61,441 nucleotides of DNA. It comes from Candidatus Aminicenantota bacterium. Lineage in GTDB: Bacteria > Acidobacteriota > Aminicenantia > Aminicenantales > Aminicenantaceae. Positions 39,101-46,210 of this stretch are shown here, piece by piece. The notes under the pieces are model-generated. The model ran no database searches. It was not told the DNA's origin and saw nothing but the letters and a program-made list of their open reading frames with translations. Position numbers and translations under genes: made by a program. The DNA is taken from assembly GCA_016927475.1 (NCBI GenBank), contig JAFGMO010000094.1, positions 1 to 61,441 of the forward strand, given 5' to 3'. Within the stretch, counting starts at the first letter, position 1. Each line of letters begins with the position of its first letter.

Positions 39101-39474
39101 ACGGGCTAAAGAAGTTGAAAGAGATGGAGGAGTTTAGGGGAAAGGATAAGAAACAGGGGGATGAGGTTAAGGATCCCTGGGAATTTATGTTCAGGGAGCG
39201 TGTTCGCGAGAGGGGAGCGGACGAGGATGATATTGTACCTTTCTGGATTTGCGAGGCGGAGAACGGCGTCAGTATCGAGCGGAATGTTCCCTGTATGCCA
39301 TTAAGCCGGGATGTGCACCGTTATAAGGATTTAAAGCGGACGCTGGTGCTTTATAGGATGGTTTTTGGCCAGTCTAGGCAGGAGGATTTGATCGAGTTTT
39401 TAAGCAGCCATTTCGGTGAGGGGGAGATTGGCAAGAGGCTGGCGGATTTACGTATAGATTTGTCGCCGCGGTGA
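36148..39474 (+). CDS. SNF2-like helicase of the DUF6361 operon
   Basis: About 1108 residues. Motif I IADEVGLGKTLVARGV, motif II LVILDEFQRF, motif III LLSATPYKMYT, motif V TTSIGQEGLDFHQYC, motif VI DLEQREGRIHRYKG. A large insert (about 390-800) separates the two RecA-like halves. The frame is open from 36115, but the ATG at 36148 overlaps the PLD stop as ATGA and has GGAG upstream. Expected to translocate on DNA and hand it to PLD and Mrr partners. Compare DISARM, which pairs a helicase with a PLD protein but also has a DUF1998 protein, absent here. Confidence 0.9.
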   Translation: MTAEQRPDVGKVLSTLKDFQKKSVETVFRRLYRDSDYTNRFLIADEVGLGKTLVARGVIAKSVDFLWDKVGRIDVIYICSNQEIAQQNINRLNVLSEKTFSRPSRLTLLPVNISKLKKNKLNFISFTPGTSFDLHSQAGIMEERALIYHLLKQGWKFAGMGPINLFQHRAGRENWRALVESFPKYHHIDRGLAEQFLRAVGKRIEEKRREGELDLIRRFKDLCRRFRVYEKQSSISNKDWTDRSIFISEMRTILARACLDALEPDLVILDEFQRFKHLLDGKDEVALMAKYLFEYKNEEMPTKIILLSATPYKMYTMHHEEAGEHIENHYEDFIRTVNFLFHDEDKTKTFEGKLEAYRHELFCAGEDFERLLEGKKRIEQDLRKVMIRTERLARTLDRNGMVKEVEGGFCRVRLEDIHQFSALDKISRVLGGRDVMEFWKSAPYLLNFMDEYDIKRRLKRELRKEQPDRNLVAILRNNRRRMLRWKTIQEYKEIEPVNAKMRMLIENGLKKGSWRLLWVPPSLPYYKPRGVFDNKDLKDYTKSLVFSSWQVVPKAISVMLSYEAERRVMAEFGEERFDYRKIRKARSPLLLFQKKEDQLRGMGNLTLLYPCLTLAEKIDPLDAALECLPMGGGPPAYRNVRGIVRDKMQKLLDEACVGLNWKRRRGGQTDLRWYWAALALLDRHFYRDEVGSWFGMGDGDLSWGGLIKERGDSDEKTYFWDHAEQFKKFFKKPEELGRRPDDLIDVLTELALASPAVVALRSIRRQILGDKDEQEMWLYLLMGAARVGAGFRFLYNLHDSIILIRGLYKDEDEPYWRKVLHYGADGNLQAVMDEYVHVLKESLGHIDRSSTDMIDAIAREIYVAMSMRTVSLEFEEILFEPKEAKCRTDSNRVRCRYSVKFGEAKNYEDRDVTREAQVRIAFNSPFRPFVLATTSIGQEGLDFHQYCRSIYHWNLPSNPVDLEQREGRIHRYKGEVIRKNLAYFYGLKKLKEMEEFRGKDKKQGDEVKDPWEFMFRERVRERGADEDDIVPFWICEAENGVSIERNVPCMPLSRDVHRYKDLKRTLVLYRMVFGQSRQEDLIEFLSSHFGEGEIGKRLADLRIDLSPR

Positions 39475-39619
39475 GGGGGAAGTAATTGGGGAAATTAAGG
39501 AAAAATCCAAATCTGCCTCTTAGTGTATGTTCTTCATCATTCCACTGCTATTCTTTGCTAACTCATCCTGAGTATCATATTGTTTTTGGGTGTTGGTTGC
39601 ATTCTATCAATTAAGGTTT

Positions 39620-39659
39620 GGAAATAACTTGAAATGACTGGAAAGAATTGGAAATTACT
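39620..39659 (+). repeat. Four tandem 10-bp repeats upstream of a promoter
   Basis: GGAAATAACT, TGAAATGACT, GGAAAGAATT and GGAAATTACT follow each other without gaps; consensus GGAAATNACT. The 10-bp period places all copies on one face of the helix. They end 19 bases before the -35 box at 39679, an ideal position for an activator. The rest of the 39475-39806 gap is promoter and leader. Confidence 0.7.
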
Positions 39660-39678
39660 TGTTTTTTAAATGTGGATA

Positions 39679-39707
39679 TTGACACCCGAATATCCCAAAA
39701 CTATACT
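39679..39707 (+). promoter_or_regulatory. Near-consensus sigma70 promoter
   Basis: TTGACA (39679-39684), 17-base spacer, TATACT (39702-39707). Drives the peptide-propeller-thioredoxin operon starting at 39807 and leaves a leader of about 93 bases. Confidence 0.75.
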
Positions 39708-39806
39708 CACGGATGATTTTATGTATAACATCACCTCCACGGATTGAGAAAAAGAAAAGGTATTCTCTAGGGGAGGAGATCAGAATAAAACTAAAGGGGG
39801 TATGAA

Positions 39807-40037
39807 ATGAAGAAACAGATTTTTTCGATTTTACTGATGGTTCTCATTGTAAGCGGAATTGTATTGAGTGTCTTGAACTTTTGTACAAAAGCTTATGCTG
39901 GTGGAGGATTTGGGACAAACACGAGGGTAACCTCTATTCTTTTACAGTCTATATATACAAATCAAGGAAAAAATTTGTATGGAGATCATTATTGTATCGA
40001 CAATCCAAGTGATTGCTGTATAGTCCTTGCCAACTGA
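39807..40037 (+). CDS. Small secreted cysteine-containing peptide
   Basis: 76 residues. A clear signal peptide (MKKQ, hydrophobic core to about 27, AYA cleavage site near 36) would release a mature peptide of about 40 residues starting GGGFGTN and ending in DHYCIDNPSDCCIVLAN with three cysteines. AGGGGG six bases upstream gives strong initiation. I know no family for it; by size, export and neighbours it recalls NVEALA-type peptides next to propeller genes in Bacteroidota, but the sequence motif is not the same. First gene of the operon. Confidence 0.7.
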   Translation: MKKQIFSILLMVLIVSGIVLSVLNFCTKAYAGGGFGTNTRVTSILLQSIYTNQGKNLYGDHYCIDNPSDCCIVLAN

Positions 40038-40074
40038 ACATTAGAAATGATCTCCTCCCCATGAGGTTTTTATA

Positions 40075-41157
40075 ATGAGAAAAAGAGCTTTAGTCTGTTC
40101 ATTTTTCATTTTAGCGAATGTCTGCTTTTCCTGGCAGATGAAGCGGATAAAATCAATTAACATAGAAAATGAAGCACTGTTTGTGTCAGGGCCTTTTGTC
40201 GTTTTGGAAGATGGAAACCTTCTTTTTACAGATATTCGCGACAAAGACAATCAAATCAAGGTTTTCAATGAAAACGGCAAGCTTATCAAGGCCTGGGGTA
40301 AAATGGGGCCCGGCCCCGATGAATTCGGTGGCCTGGGTTTTCTTGATTATCAAAGTCCATATCTGGCTGTTGTGGATGGAGGTAAACATCGAATCCATGT
40401 GTTTGAAAACCTCAACAACTGTGAATTCAAGATGATAGGCGGGTTTTTGTCCTGGGAGCAATTTGGTCACATGAAAATTTGGAATAAGAATGTTTTGATC
40501 CATGGGCACATTGTTTCACCAAAGGGGAAAGAATATATGCTATTCATGAGGAATTTCGAAGGAAAAAAGACAAGATACATCTTACCCCTTAAACATCGTT
40601 ATGGGGCACGATCAATGAGAGAACAAAAGAAAATAGAAGAGCAAGTTTCCGGTTTCTTGTTTCTTGCCTTTTTGGATGTTTGTCAGGACAAGGTCTATTG
40701 TGTGCATGAAGCGAGGCTAAGGTTGGCAAAGATTGACCTAAAGACAAATAAGATTGAATTTATTGGAAAAGAACCGAAGAATTTTCGGGCTTTGTCCATG
40801 AACAAGAAGACGAAGATCGCTCTGAAAAATCCACAAACGGATAAAGAGGTTGCGGAAGAGATTCTGACCCAGTACTCATTCGTAAGCGGAATTTTTACGG
40901 ATAAAGATTTTGTAGGTGTTTTATATGTCAACCGAGAGAAGAAAATCAACAATGAGCTGTTTTTTACACCCTATATACAGATATATGACCATTCCGGAGA
41001 GCTCTTGCATGAGCAGCCGCTGGCTTCATTTTATTCCGAAGAAAGGTTTACTCCTTTATTTTATGAAAAGAACAAACGCCATCTCTACTTGTGTTCAATT
41101 GTGAGCGACCTAGAAGCCATTAATTACACTGTGTATAAATTTTCCATTGAACCATGA
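40075..41157 (+). CDS. Six-bladed beta-propeller protein
   Basis: 360 residues, short N-terminal signal sequence (MRKRALVCSFFILANVCFS). Repeats of the NHL/six-bladed type are seen, e.g. IKVFNENGKLIKAWGKMGPG then PDEFGGLG, and YIQIYDHSGELLHEQPL. Presumably exported and binding-type; ligand unknown. It lies 37 bases after the small peptide gene, and its stop overlaps the next start (ATGA). The gene at 55276 is a distant relative. Confidence 0.82.
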   Translation: MRKRALVCSFFILANVCFSWQMKRIKSINIENEALFVSGPFVVLEDGNLLFTDIRDKDNQIKVFNENGKLIKAWGKMGPGPDEFGGLGFLDYQSPYLAVVDGGKHRIHVFENLNNCEFKMIGGFLSWEQFGHMKIWNKNVLIHGHIVSPKGKEYMLFMRNFEGKKTRYILPLKHRYGARSMREQKKIEEQVSGFLFLAFLDVCQDKVYCVHEARLRLAKIDLKTNKIEFIGKEPKNFRALSMNKKTKIALKNPQTDKEVAEEILTQYSFVSGIFTDKDFVGVLYVNREKKINNELFFTPYIQIYDHSGELLHEQPLASFYSEERFTPLFYEKNKRHLYLCSIVSDLEAINYTVYKFSIEP

Positions 41158-41645
41158 GAAAACTGATAATGATATTGATGGGGGTCATTATACTGTTTTT
41201 GAGCAGCATTATTTATCGGGAAAGAATAACGCCCGTAACAACTCATTTCCCCGTTAAACGTCTGGGGAAAGAGCTTAGTGGCGAAGTAAAATTAAATCTA
41301 ATCTTATATTTTTCGATGAATAATTGCATACCCTGCCTGAAAGTTATTGACCTCCTTGATGAGCTCCCTGATGAGGTTAGAGTGATAGGCATAGTTCCAG
41401 AGAAGGAAATCATGTTGACAAACGAAATTAGAGAAAAAACAGGAGCACTTTTTCCAATACAAAGCTTAAAGAGGTCGAAGAGATACAATCCCATTTATGC
41501 TCCGACTTTGTATGGAGTCGGATCTGACGGAATTATTTATTTTATACTTCCCTGTGTGGGTTTTGAGGAGACTTATTTTCGTGAATATTTGACAGAATTT
41601 CTAAGGAAAGCCTATCCTTTACTTCAATCTCGTCAAGGAAAATAG
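41154..41645 (+). CDS. Membrane-anchored thioredoxin-like protein
   Basis: 163 residues: N-terminal membrane anchor (about 3-20), then a thioredoxin-like domain with LILYFSMNNCIPCLKVIDLL, giving a CIPC redox motif, and later YAPTLYGVGSDGIIYFILPC, where the cis-Pro loop would be expected. Probably periplasm-facing and able to handle the disulfides of the three-Cys peptide encoded first in the operon. Overlap with the propeller gene shows coupling. Confidence 0.8.
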   Translation: MRKLIMILMGVIILFLSSIIYRERITPVTTHFPVKRLGKELSGEVKLNLILYFSMNNCIPCLKVIDLLDELPDEVRVIGIVPEKEIMLTNEIREKTGALFPIQSLKRSKRYNPIYAPTLYGVGSDGIIYFILPCVGFEETYFREYLTEFLRKAYPLLQSRQGK

Positions 41646-41803
41646 AGTAATTCTGGGTGAAATATTTTAGTTCATTATAAATTGATCAGGGTAATGAATT
41701 GACTTATAAATTATAGGAAGCTGACAATAGGAGCAGGTAAGTCGGATATTTGCCTTGGAATTTGAACGAATTCGAAGAGAAGCCACGTCTCGCTATTGAA
41801 AAA

Positions 41804-42040
41804 TTAGGATTTCTTCTCTCTGAATGACTTCAATGTGTGAGGATCAGTTTGTGATGCGCGCAGTTTAAACCAGCTATCAATTTTTGATTTGAATGAGAAG
41901 ACGCTGGACCGGGTTGAGTGCGGATCAATGCGATAAACAGGCAAGCCATAGTGCTTTGCCCACTTTATGCAGGTTCCGATATCCCGATTGAGATATGCAG
42001 CGATTTCCTTCCAAGAGTCAAGCCTATCATCTGCTGACAT
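41804..42040 (-). CDS. Small helix-turn-helix protein (orphan or remnant)
   Basis: 78 residues, nearly all a MerR/excisionase-like HTH: RLDSWKEIAAYLNRDIGTCI, then W..HYGLPVYRID and a basic wing. In this lineage that domain normally begins a longer protein, as in the gene at 51959 (436 residues, with membrane and FG-GAP-like parts). The C-terminal partner is missing here, so this is either a stand-alone regulator or the 5' end of a degraded gene. Confidence 0.65.
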   Translation of the reverse strand: MSADDRLDSWKEIAAYLNRDIGTCIKWAKHYGLPVYRIDPHSTRSSVFSFKSKIDSWFKLRASQTDPHTLKSFREKKS

Positions 42041-42082
42041 GTTTCTACCTCAAAAATATTCTAGGTTTTGTTGGTGCTGGAT

Positions 42083-42220
42083 TTACTTAATAGAGTGAGG
42101 ATGGACGTACTTCTCAGCACCAATACGGTCTAACCACCGGAATACATCTCCAATATCATCGTGAACGACGTTTGAAGTTTCGCGATGTATTAGGATGTTA
42201 GTATCGAGGAATATCCTCAT
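42083..42220 (-). pseudogene. Truncated PIN-domain (VapC-like) fragment
   Basis: Reading the minus strand from the ATG at 42220 gives 45 residues beginning MRIFLDTNILIHRETSNVVH and ending HPHSIK before TAA. MRIFLDTNILI is the first strand and metal-binding Asp of a PIN domain; the other catalytic carboxylates are absent because the frame stops. The fragment has no recognisable antitoxin. Remnant of a toxin gene. Confidence 0.7.
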
Positions 42221-42287
42221 TTCAGTCCTCAAAACAATCCAGAAAACTATATAGTGTGCTGTGTTTTACACGGCTCTCTCATGTTAA

Positions 42288-42394
42288 GTCGCATATTTTG
42301 TGAAATCAACATATATCCCCCCAAAATTGCATTCTAAGTTTACAATTTTCGGTATTATAATGTAAGTCGTATATTCCATGATCCTGTTCTGCTG
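42288..42394. repeat. Dispersed ~107-bp element, copy C
   Basis: Starts AAGTCGCATATTTTGTG and ends AAGTCGTATATTCCATGATC; the ends are 78 bases apart (42288 and 42366) in direct orientation, with TATCCCCCCAAAATTGCAT in the middle. Just upstream of the PIN remnant and downstream of the QueC/TatD gene. Confidence 0.7.
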
Positions 42395-42445
42395 TTTTAA
42401 AGGCATAAATTGCTTGAATGAGTTTAGTCAACCAAACTGCCTTTT

Positions 42446-45343
42446 CTATCTTAAAACAAGTGCCATAAAATTCTCATAAATCTGTTTTTGGGCTTGTTCA
42501 TCCGGAATCTTCCAGATTTTTGCTATGGCGGAGATCACTTTGGGGATATAGAACGGGGAGTTTTGGAAAGATTTTCTGGGACCCGGTCCGTCTGATTCGG
42601 TTAAGATGAGACTTTTCGGATAATGCTGCACGAGTTGCTTGATTTTCTGCGAGTTGAATATGGCTTTGTTTACGGATATGTAATATTTTCGTTCCTGTAT
42701 TCTTGAGAGGAGTCCCATGGGACCGGAGTACCAGTGAAAAACGACCTTTTTGGCATCGAATTTTTCGAGCATATCAAGCAGGTCTTCTTCGGCTCCCTTG
42801 GAATGGATATTGAATATCTTATTTTTTCCTTTACAGTGCTCTAATATTTTCCACAGAACTTCTCTTTGAAGGGCCTGGTGTTTTTTGTTTTTTTCAAAAT
42901 AATAGTCCAGGCCAATTTCCCCGATGATGTCGGCACGGTCGAACAATCTGAATATGTGTTCGATTTCTTCATCTGAAAGATGGGGGATATCCAGGGGATG
43001 TATTCCTACTGCGGGGATGATACATTCGGAGTATTGGGAAAGTTTGATGCTTGCGATATTCGAACGAAGATCTGTACCTACGGAGACGATCTTGGTGTTT
43101 GTGTTTTTTGCTTTTGCCACGATCTGAAAAGGATCAGGGTACTGATCGACATGGCAGTGAACATCGATCGTCCGAGGCGGTTTTTCCTTAAAGATATCCG
43201 TTATTTGTTTGATTTTATCTCCTCCGTTTTCCCCCAGCCAATTCAAATAGTCTGAGGCGAATTTTTTATGCATGGAAACCGAGGTTTTGCTTATATCATT
43301 TTGCTTTTCGTCAGGGAAGTACTGTCGGGGCAGACATAAATCCGGGTAGCGAAGAATGAGTTTGGAGGGGTGTGTTCTCTCAATATTATGGCAATAATTA
43401 ATGAACAGCACCAGGATGGACATTTCATAATCCGTGAGTTTCTCGAGATTTTTGTAGGGATTAACGAGGTATTTATCAAAATCAGGGGCAATATCCGCTC
43501 CGTATAAGGAAGCTAACCGGAGGATGCATTCATAACAGCCCCCGCAGTGTGTGCAGTGACGCTTTTTTCGCCTTGCGTCGCACAAAATTCCCAACCAGTA
43601 TTTTGCGCAGGTAATCGTGTCGTTCATTTGTTTTGCATCATCTTGGTTTGATACCGCTTCTTTTATCAATTCGGATTTTGTTTTTAAGGAATATGGATTA
43701 TGGATATACATATCCTTTTTGTATAATCCATTGACCAGCTGCGAAAAATTGAAGATGTTCCTGGGATTGGTGGGACGCCCGCATCTTGTTGAAGCATAAG
43801 ACGGGGTTATGGGGAGATTAAAGCTTGAGAGTCCGTTTTCGGTGATACATACCTCCGGGAGACGGAGTTCTGAGGCTGCGATCCCGGCTAATGAAAAATA
43901 GAGGAAGGAACGTGTTCTTTGACTGTTCTCATTATTGATTTTGGAGAGGTCGGGAAATGTGCGTGTCTTATCCTCCTTTGACTTTTTTATGTTCTTTTTC
44001 GTAATTTGTTTCCCGATTTTCAGCCTGAGGTGTTCAGGTGTATTTTTGCCTGATTTTTCGGCTTTTTCTCGCAGATACTCGACACATTTTTGTTGTTGGT
44101 TTGCGATCGTATTCTGAAAAAAGTGGCTTATGATAAGCGGTGTTTTCCCGTTTTTGATCATTTTCAGATTGCCGGCGAATGAATCTATTCCACCTGATAG
44201 AAGGGTTGTACAATCAGCGTTTATTTTTTTTCTCTTTATTTTTTTTGTTGAGGTTGATTTTTCCGGCTGGGGATATCTGTAAAACTCGAAAGAAATGCTG
44301 TCCCCGGTAAGAAAGCTCAGGCTGTAGTTCAGATGATCCGTCATTTTTTTCCAGAATTGGTATTTTCTTACGGGGATGACAAAATGGATACTTCTTCTCC
44401 AGCGGGGCCCCCGGGAAATCAAGTTGTCACCGACGTAAATATATCCTGCGATCTCTAACAAATCTCTGCTTTCGGGAGATAATTTTCTGCCTAATGTTTC
44501 TTCTATTTGATCTTTTCGAAAATTCACATTTCCGTTTTTTCCGTTGCCGTAAAGATAGAATTTGTCTCCCGCGATTCCATACTTTGGGAATTTGTTTGAA
44601 ATTTCCGGGGGGACTTCAGGACCGCATAAGATGTAACGGGTTATCGGCCTGTAGAAATGCTTTTTTCTTTGAATGATTGGAGATTTTTTTAATAGGTTGA
44701 CAAACTTTTTGATTTCTACAAGTTGGTTTTTTTCGTCCCCATTTTCAAGTGCTTTGTCATTGAATTTCCATGTTTCCAAAATGAGATAGACGGTGTTTTT
44801 AAAGTGTGCCAGGTGACTTTTTTGGTATTCGTTGAGAATATCTATTTTTCTCAAATCATTGTCGCGCATCAGAGTTCTATCTGATTTTATGGAGAGGTGA
44901 AACCTGAATACGGAAGAAAGATAGTCGAGATAAAAATACTTGATGATTTTATCCGGTTGTAGGTTTTTAGCCCCCTTATGAAATGTTTCGATGTCGTTAT
45001 GTTTTTTCCTGTTTTTGGGAACGGCTGAAGCATCTTGATGAATTTTTAGAATGATCCTTGAGGCGCTTTCCAGAATCATTTCTAAGTACTCTCCGTATGG
45101 TGTCTTTCGCTTACTGCGGGGGAGGAGGATTTCGTCGAATTCCTTGGATAGCAGTTTTTGGTAGAGGTGAATAAAGAAGCACTCTTTGATCTCCGCAATA
45201 GCCGGATTGTCTATAAGCATTCCGGGGATCGCGATTTTGTCTTGGAGGCTTTCCGGGAATTGTTTGATAAACCGGCATAACGCTGCGGCACCGATCATGG
45301 CGGCTTCGCTTTGAACGGCGGCAATGGGTATTTTATGGATCAT
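42446..45343 (-). CDS. QueC-like PP-loop domain fused to TatD-like nuclease (QatC-QatD-like fusion)
   Basis: About 965 residues. An unrecognised helical N-terminal third (1-340); a QueC-like ATP pyrophosphatase domain with PP-loop LLSGGIDSFAG (SGGIDS at 383-388) and zinc site CDARRKKRHCTHCGGCYEC (588-606); then a TatD-family metal-dependent hydrolase (about 722-965) with HCH (729, 731), Glu809 in GEIGLDYYF, His847, His870 and Asp918 in TESDGP, the full ligand set. In Qat anti-phage systems QatC is QueC-like and QatD is TatD-like; here they are one chain, and QatA and QatB are absent. Start at 45343 has GGAG upstream; the longer frame to 45469 lacks support. 43 bases follow the OmpA-like gene. 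Confidence 0.88.
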   Translation of the reverse strand: MIHKIPIAAVQSEAAMIGAAALCRFIKQFPESLQDKIAIPGMLIDNPAIAEIKECFFIHLYQKLLSKEFDEILLPRSKRKTPYGEYLEMILESASRIILKIHQDASAVPKNRKKHNDIETFHKGAKNLQPDKIIKYFYLDYLSSVFRFHLSIKSDRTLMRDNDLRKIDILNEYQKSHLAHFKNTVYLILETWKFNDKALENGDEKNQLVEIKKFVNLLKKSPIIQRKKHFYRPITRYILCGPEVPPEISNKFPKYGIAGDKFYLYGNGKNGNVNFRKDQIEETLGRKLSPESRDLLEIAGYIYVGDNLISRGPRWRRSIHFVIPVRKYQFWKKMTDHLNYSLSFLTGDSISFEFYRYPQPEKSTSTKKIKRKKINADCTTLLSGGIDSFAGNLKMIKNGKTPLIISHFFQNTIANQQQKCVEYLREKAEKSGKNTPEHLRLKIGKQITKKNIKKSKEDKTRTFPDLSKINNENSQRTRSFLYFSLAGIAASELRLPEVCITENGLSSFNLPITPSYASTRCGRPTNPRNIFNFSQLVNGLYKKDMYIHNPYSLKTKSELIKEAVSNQDDAKQMNDTITCAKYWLGILCDARRKKRHCTHCGGCYECILRLASLYGADIAPDFDKYLVNPYKNLEKLTDYEMSILVLFINYCHNIERTHPSKLILRYPDLCLPRQYFPDEKQNDISKTSVSMHKKFASDYLNWLGENGGDKIKQITDIFKEKPPRTIDVHCHVDQYPDPFQIVAKAKNTNTKIVSVGTDLRSNIASIKLSQYSECIIPAVGIHPLDIPHLSDEEIEHIFRLFDRADIIGEIGLDYYFEKNKKHQALQREVLWKILEHCKGKNKIFNIHSKGAEEDLLDMLEKFDAKKVVFHWYSGPMGLLSRIQERKYYISVNKAIFNSQKIKQLVQHYPKSLILTESDGPGPRKSFQNSPFYIPKVISAIAKIWKIPDEQAQKQIYENFMALVLR

Positions 45344-45386
45344 TTTTTTCTCCGTATAAAGATTTATATAGAAATATCCCTTTTGG

Positions 45387-46190
45387 CTAAGATTTCTGGC
45401 CGCCTCTGTTGTTGGATTGCGACTCTTCCGATCCGCAGTCTTCTTTATGAAAAAAACAGATGATTTCACTCAAGCAGGTGTCTGAATTATCACAGGGTTT
45501 TTCTTTTGGACAAGAGCTCTCTCCGAAGATGCATGGATTGTTATCCTCGGAATTGCAGGGAATATCATCATGGCAATCATCCTCTGTGAGACAAACATCA
45601 CTGCCGTTGCAGTCTTCAACATCCTCTGTTTCACAATTCTCTTTGTTCAGACAAGGCGGTGTTTCACGGCGGTTGCATCCCTTTTCCTTTTTGCCGCATC
45701 CGGTTTCTTTTTTAAGACAACTGATATCGAGGGGGCATGATCCCTCCTTGTGATTGCATTCTATTTCCTTTTTTGGGGGACAGGAGACATCTTCAAAATC
45801 GCATTTTGGGGGGATTTTTATGTAAGCTAGAAAATCCACACGTCTGTTTTTTGATCTGGTTTGCTCGTCGGGAGGAACACGTACATTTTTGTATTGGTCA
45901 GAGGATTTTATGATGAATCTGTTTTTCGGCAATCCTAACAAAACAAGAAAAGCTTTGACTTGGTTAGCCCTTTTTATGCTTAATTCGTTTTTGAATTCAC
46001 GAATTTCCCTATCATCGGAGTGTCCGATCAAGGCGATTTTTATTCCCGGATTTGCACTGAGACATCTTGCGTTTGTTCTAATGATAGTTTTTGATTTTTC
46101 AGAGAGAACATCGCTTTTGTACTCGAAAAAGATACTTTTGAGATTTTTCAAGCACTTCGGATTATTATTAAGCTTTTTAAAATGGACCAT
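45387..46190 (-). CDS. OmpA-like domain fused to a 19-cysteine C-x3-(D/E) tail, putative ranthipeptide-type precursor
   Basis: 267 residues. Residues 15-120 are OmpA-C-like (FFEYKSDVL, IALIGHSDDREIREF, KNRRVDFLAY), but no signal peptide is seen. Residues 130-252 contain 19 cysteines spaced 5 to 8 apart; 13 have Asp or Glu exactly at +4 (e.g. CNHKE, CGKKE, CNGSD, CLTED) and the other six at +3 or +5. C-x3-D/E is the crosslinking motif of ranthipeptide precursors, in which a radical SAM enzyme joins Cys sulfur to the acidic residue's side-chain carbon. The maturase gene lies 20 bases upstream. Strong GGGGGGAG before the ATG fixes the start. A modified, peptidoglycan-targeted or intracellular scaffold peptide is inferred. 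Confidence 0.8.
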   Translation of the reverse strand: MVHFKKLNNNPKCLKNLKSIFFEYKSDVLSEKSKTIIRTNARCLSANPGIKIALIGHSDDREIREFKNELSIKRANQVKAFLVLLGLPKNRFIIKSSDQYKNVRVPPDEQTRSKNRRVDFLAYIKIPPKCDFEDVSCPPKKEIECNHKEGSCPLDISCLKKETGCGKKEKGCNRRETPPCLNKENCETEDVEDCNGSDVCLTEDDCHDDIPCNSEDNNPCIFGESSCPKEKPCDNSDTCLSEIICFFHKEDCGSEESQSNNRGGQKS

Positions 46191-46210
46191 TATCTCCCCC
46201 CGTTTTTTAT

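Noticed and set aside
32152..39474. Calling the operon DISARM
   Set aside because: The helicase and PLD parts are similar in kind, but the DUF1998 protein that defines DISARM together with a methyltransferase is missing.
45387..45850. Cys-rich tail as a metallothionein or EGF-like disulfide domain
   Set aside because: Cysteines lack the CxC and CC clusters of metallothioneins and the EGF spacing, and the regular acidic +4 residue with an adjacent SPASM enzyme fits a ranthipeptide better; disulfides remain a fallback.
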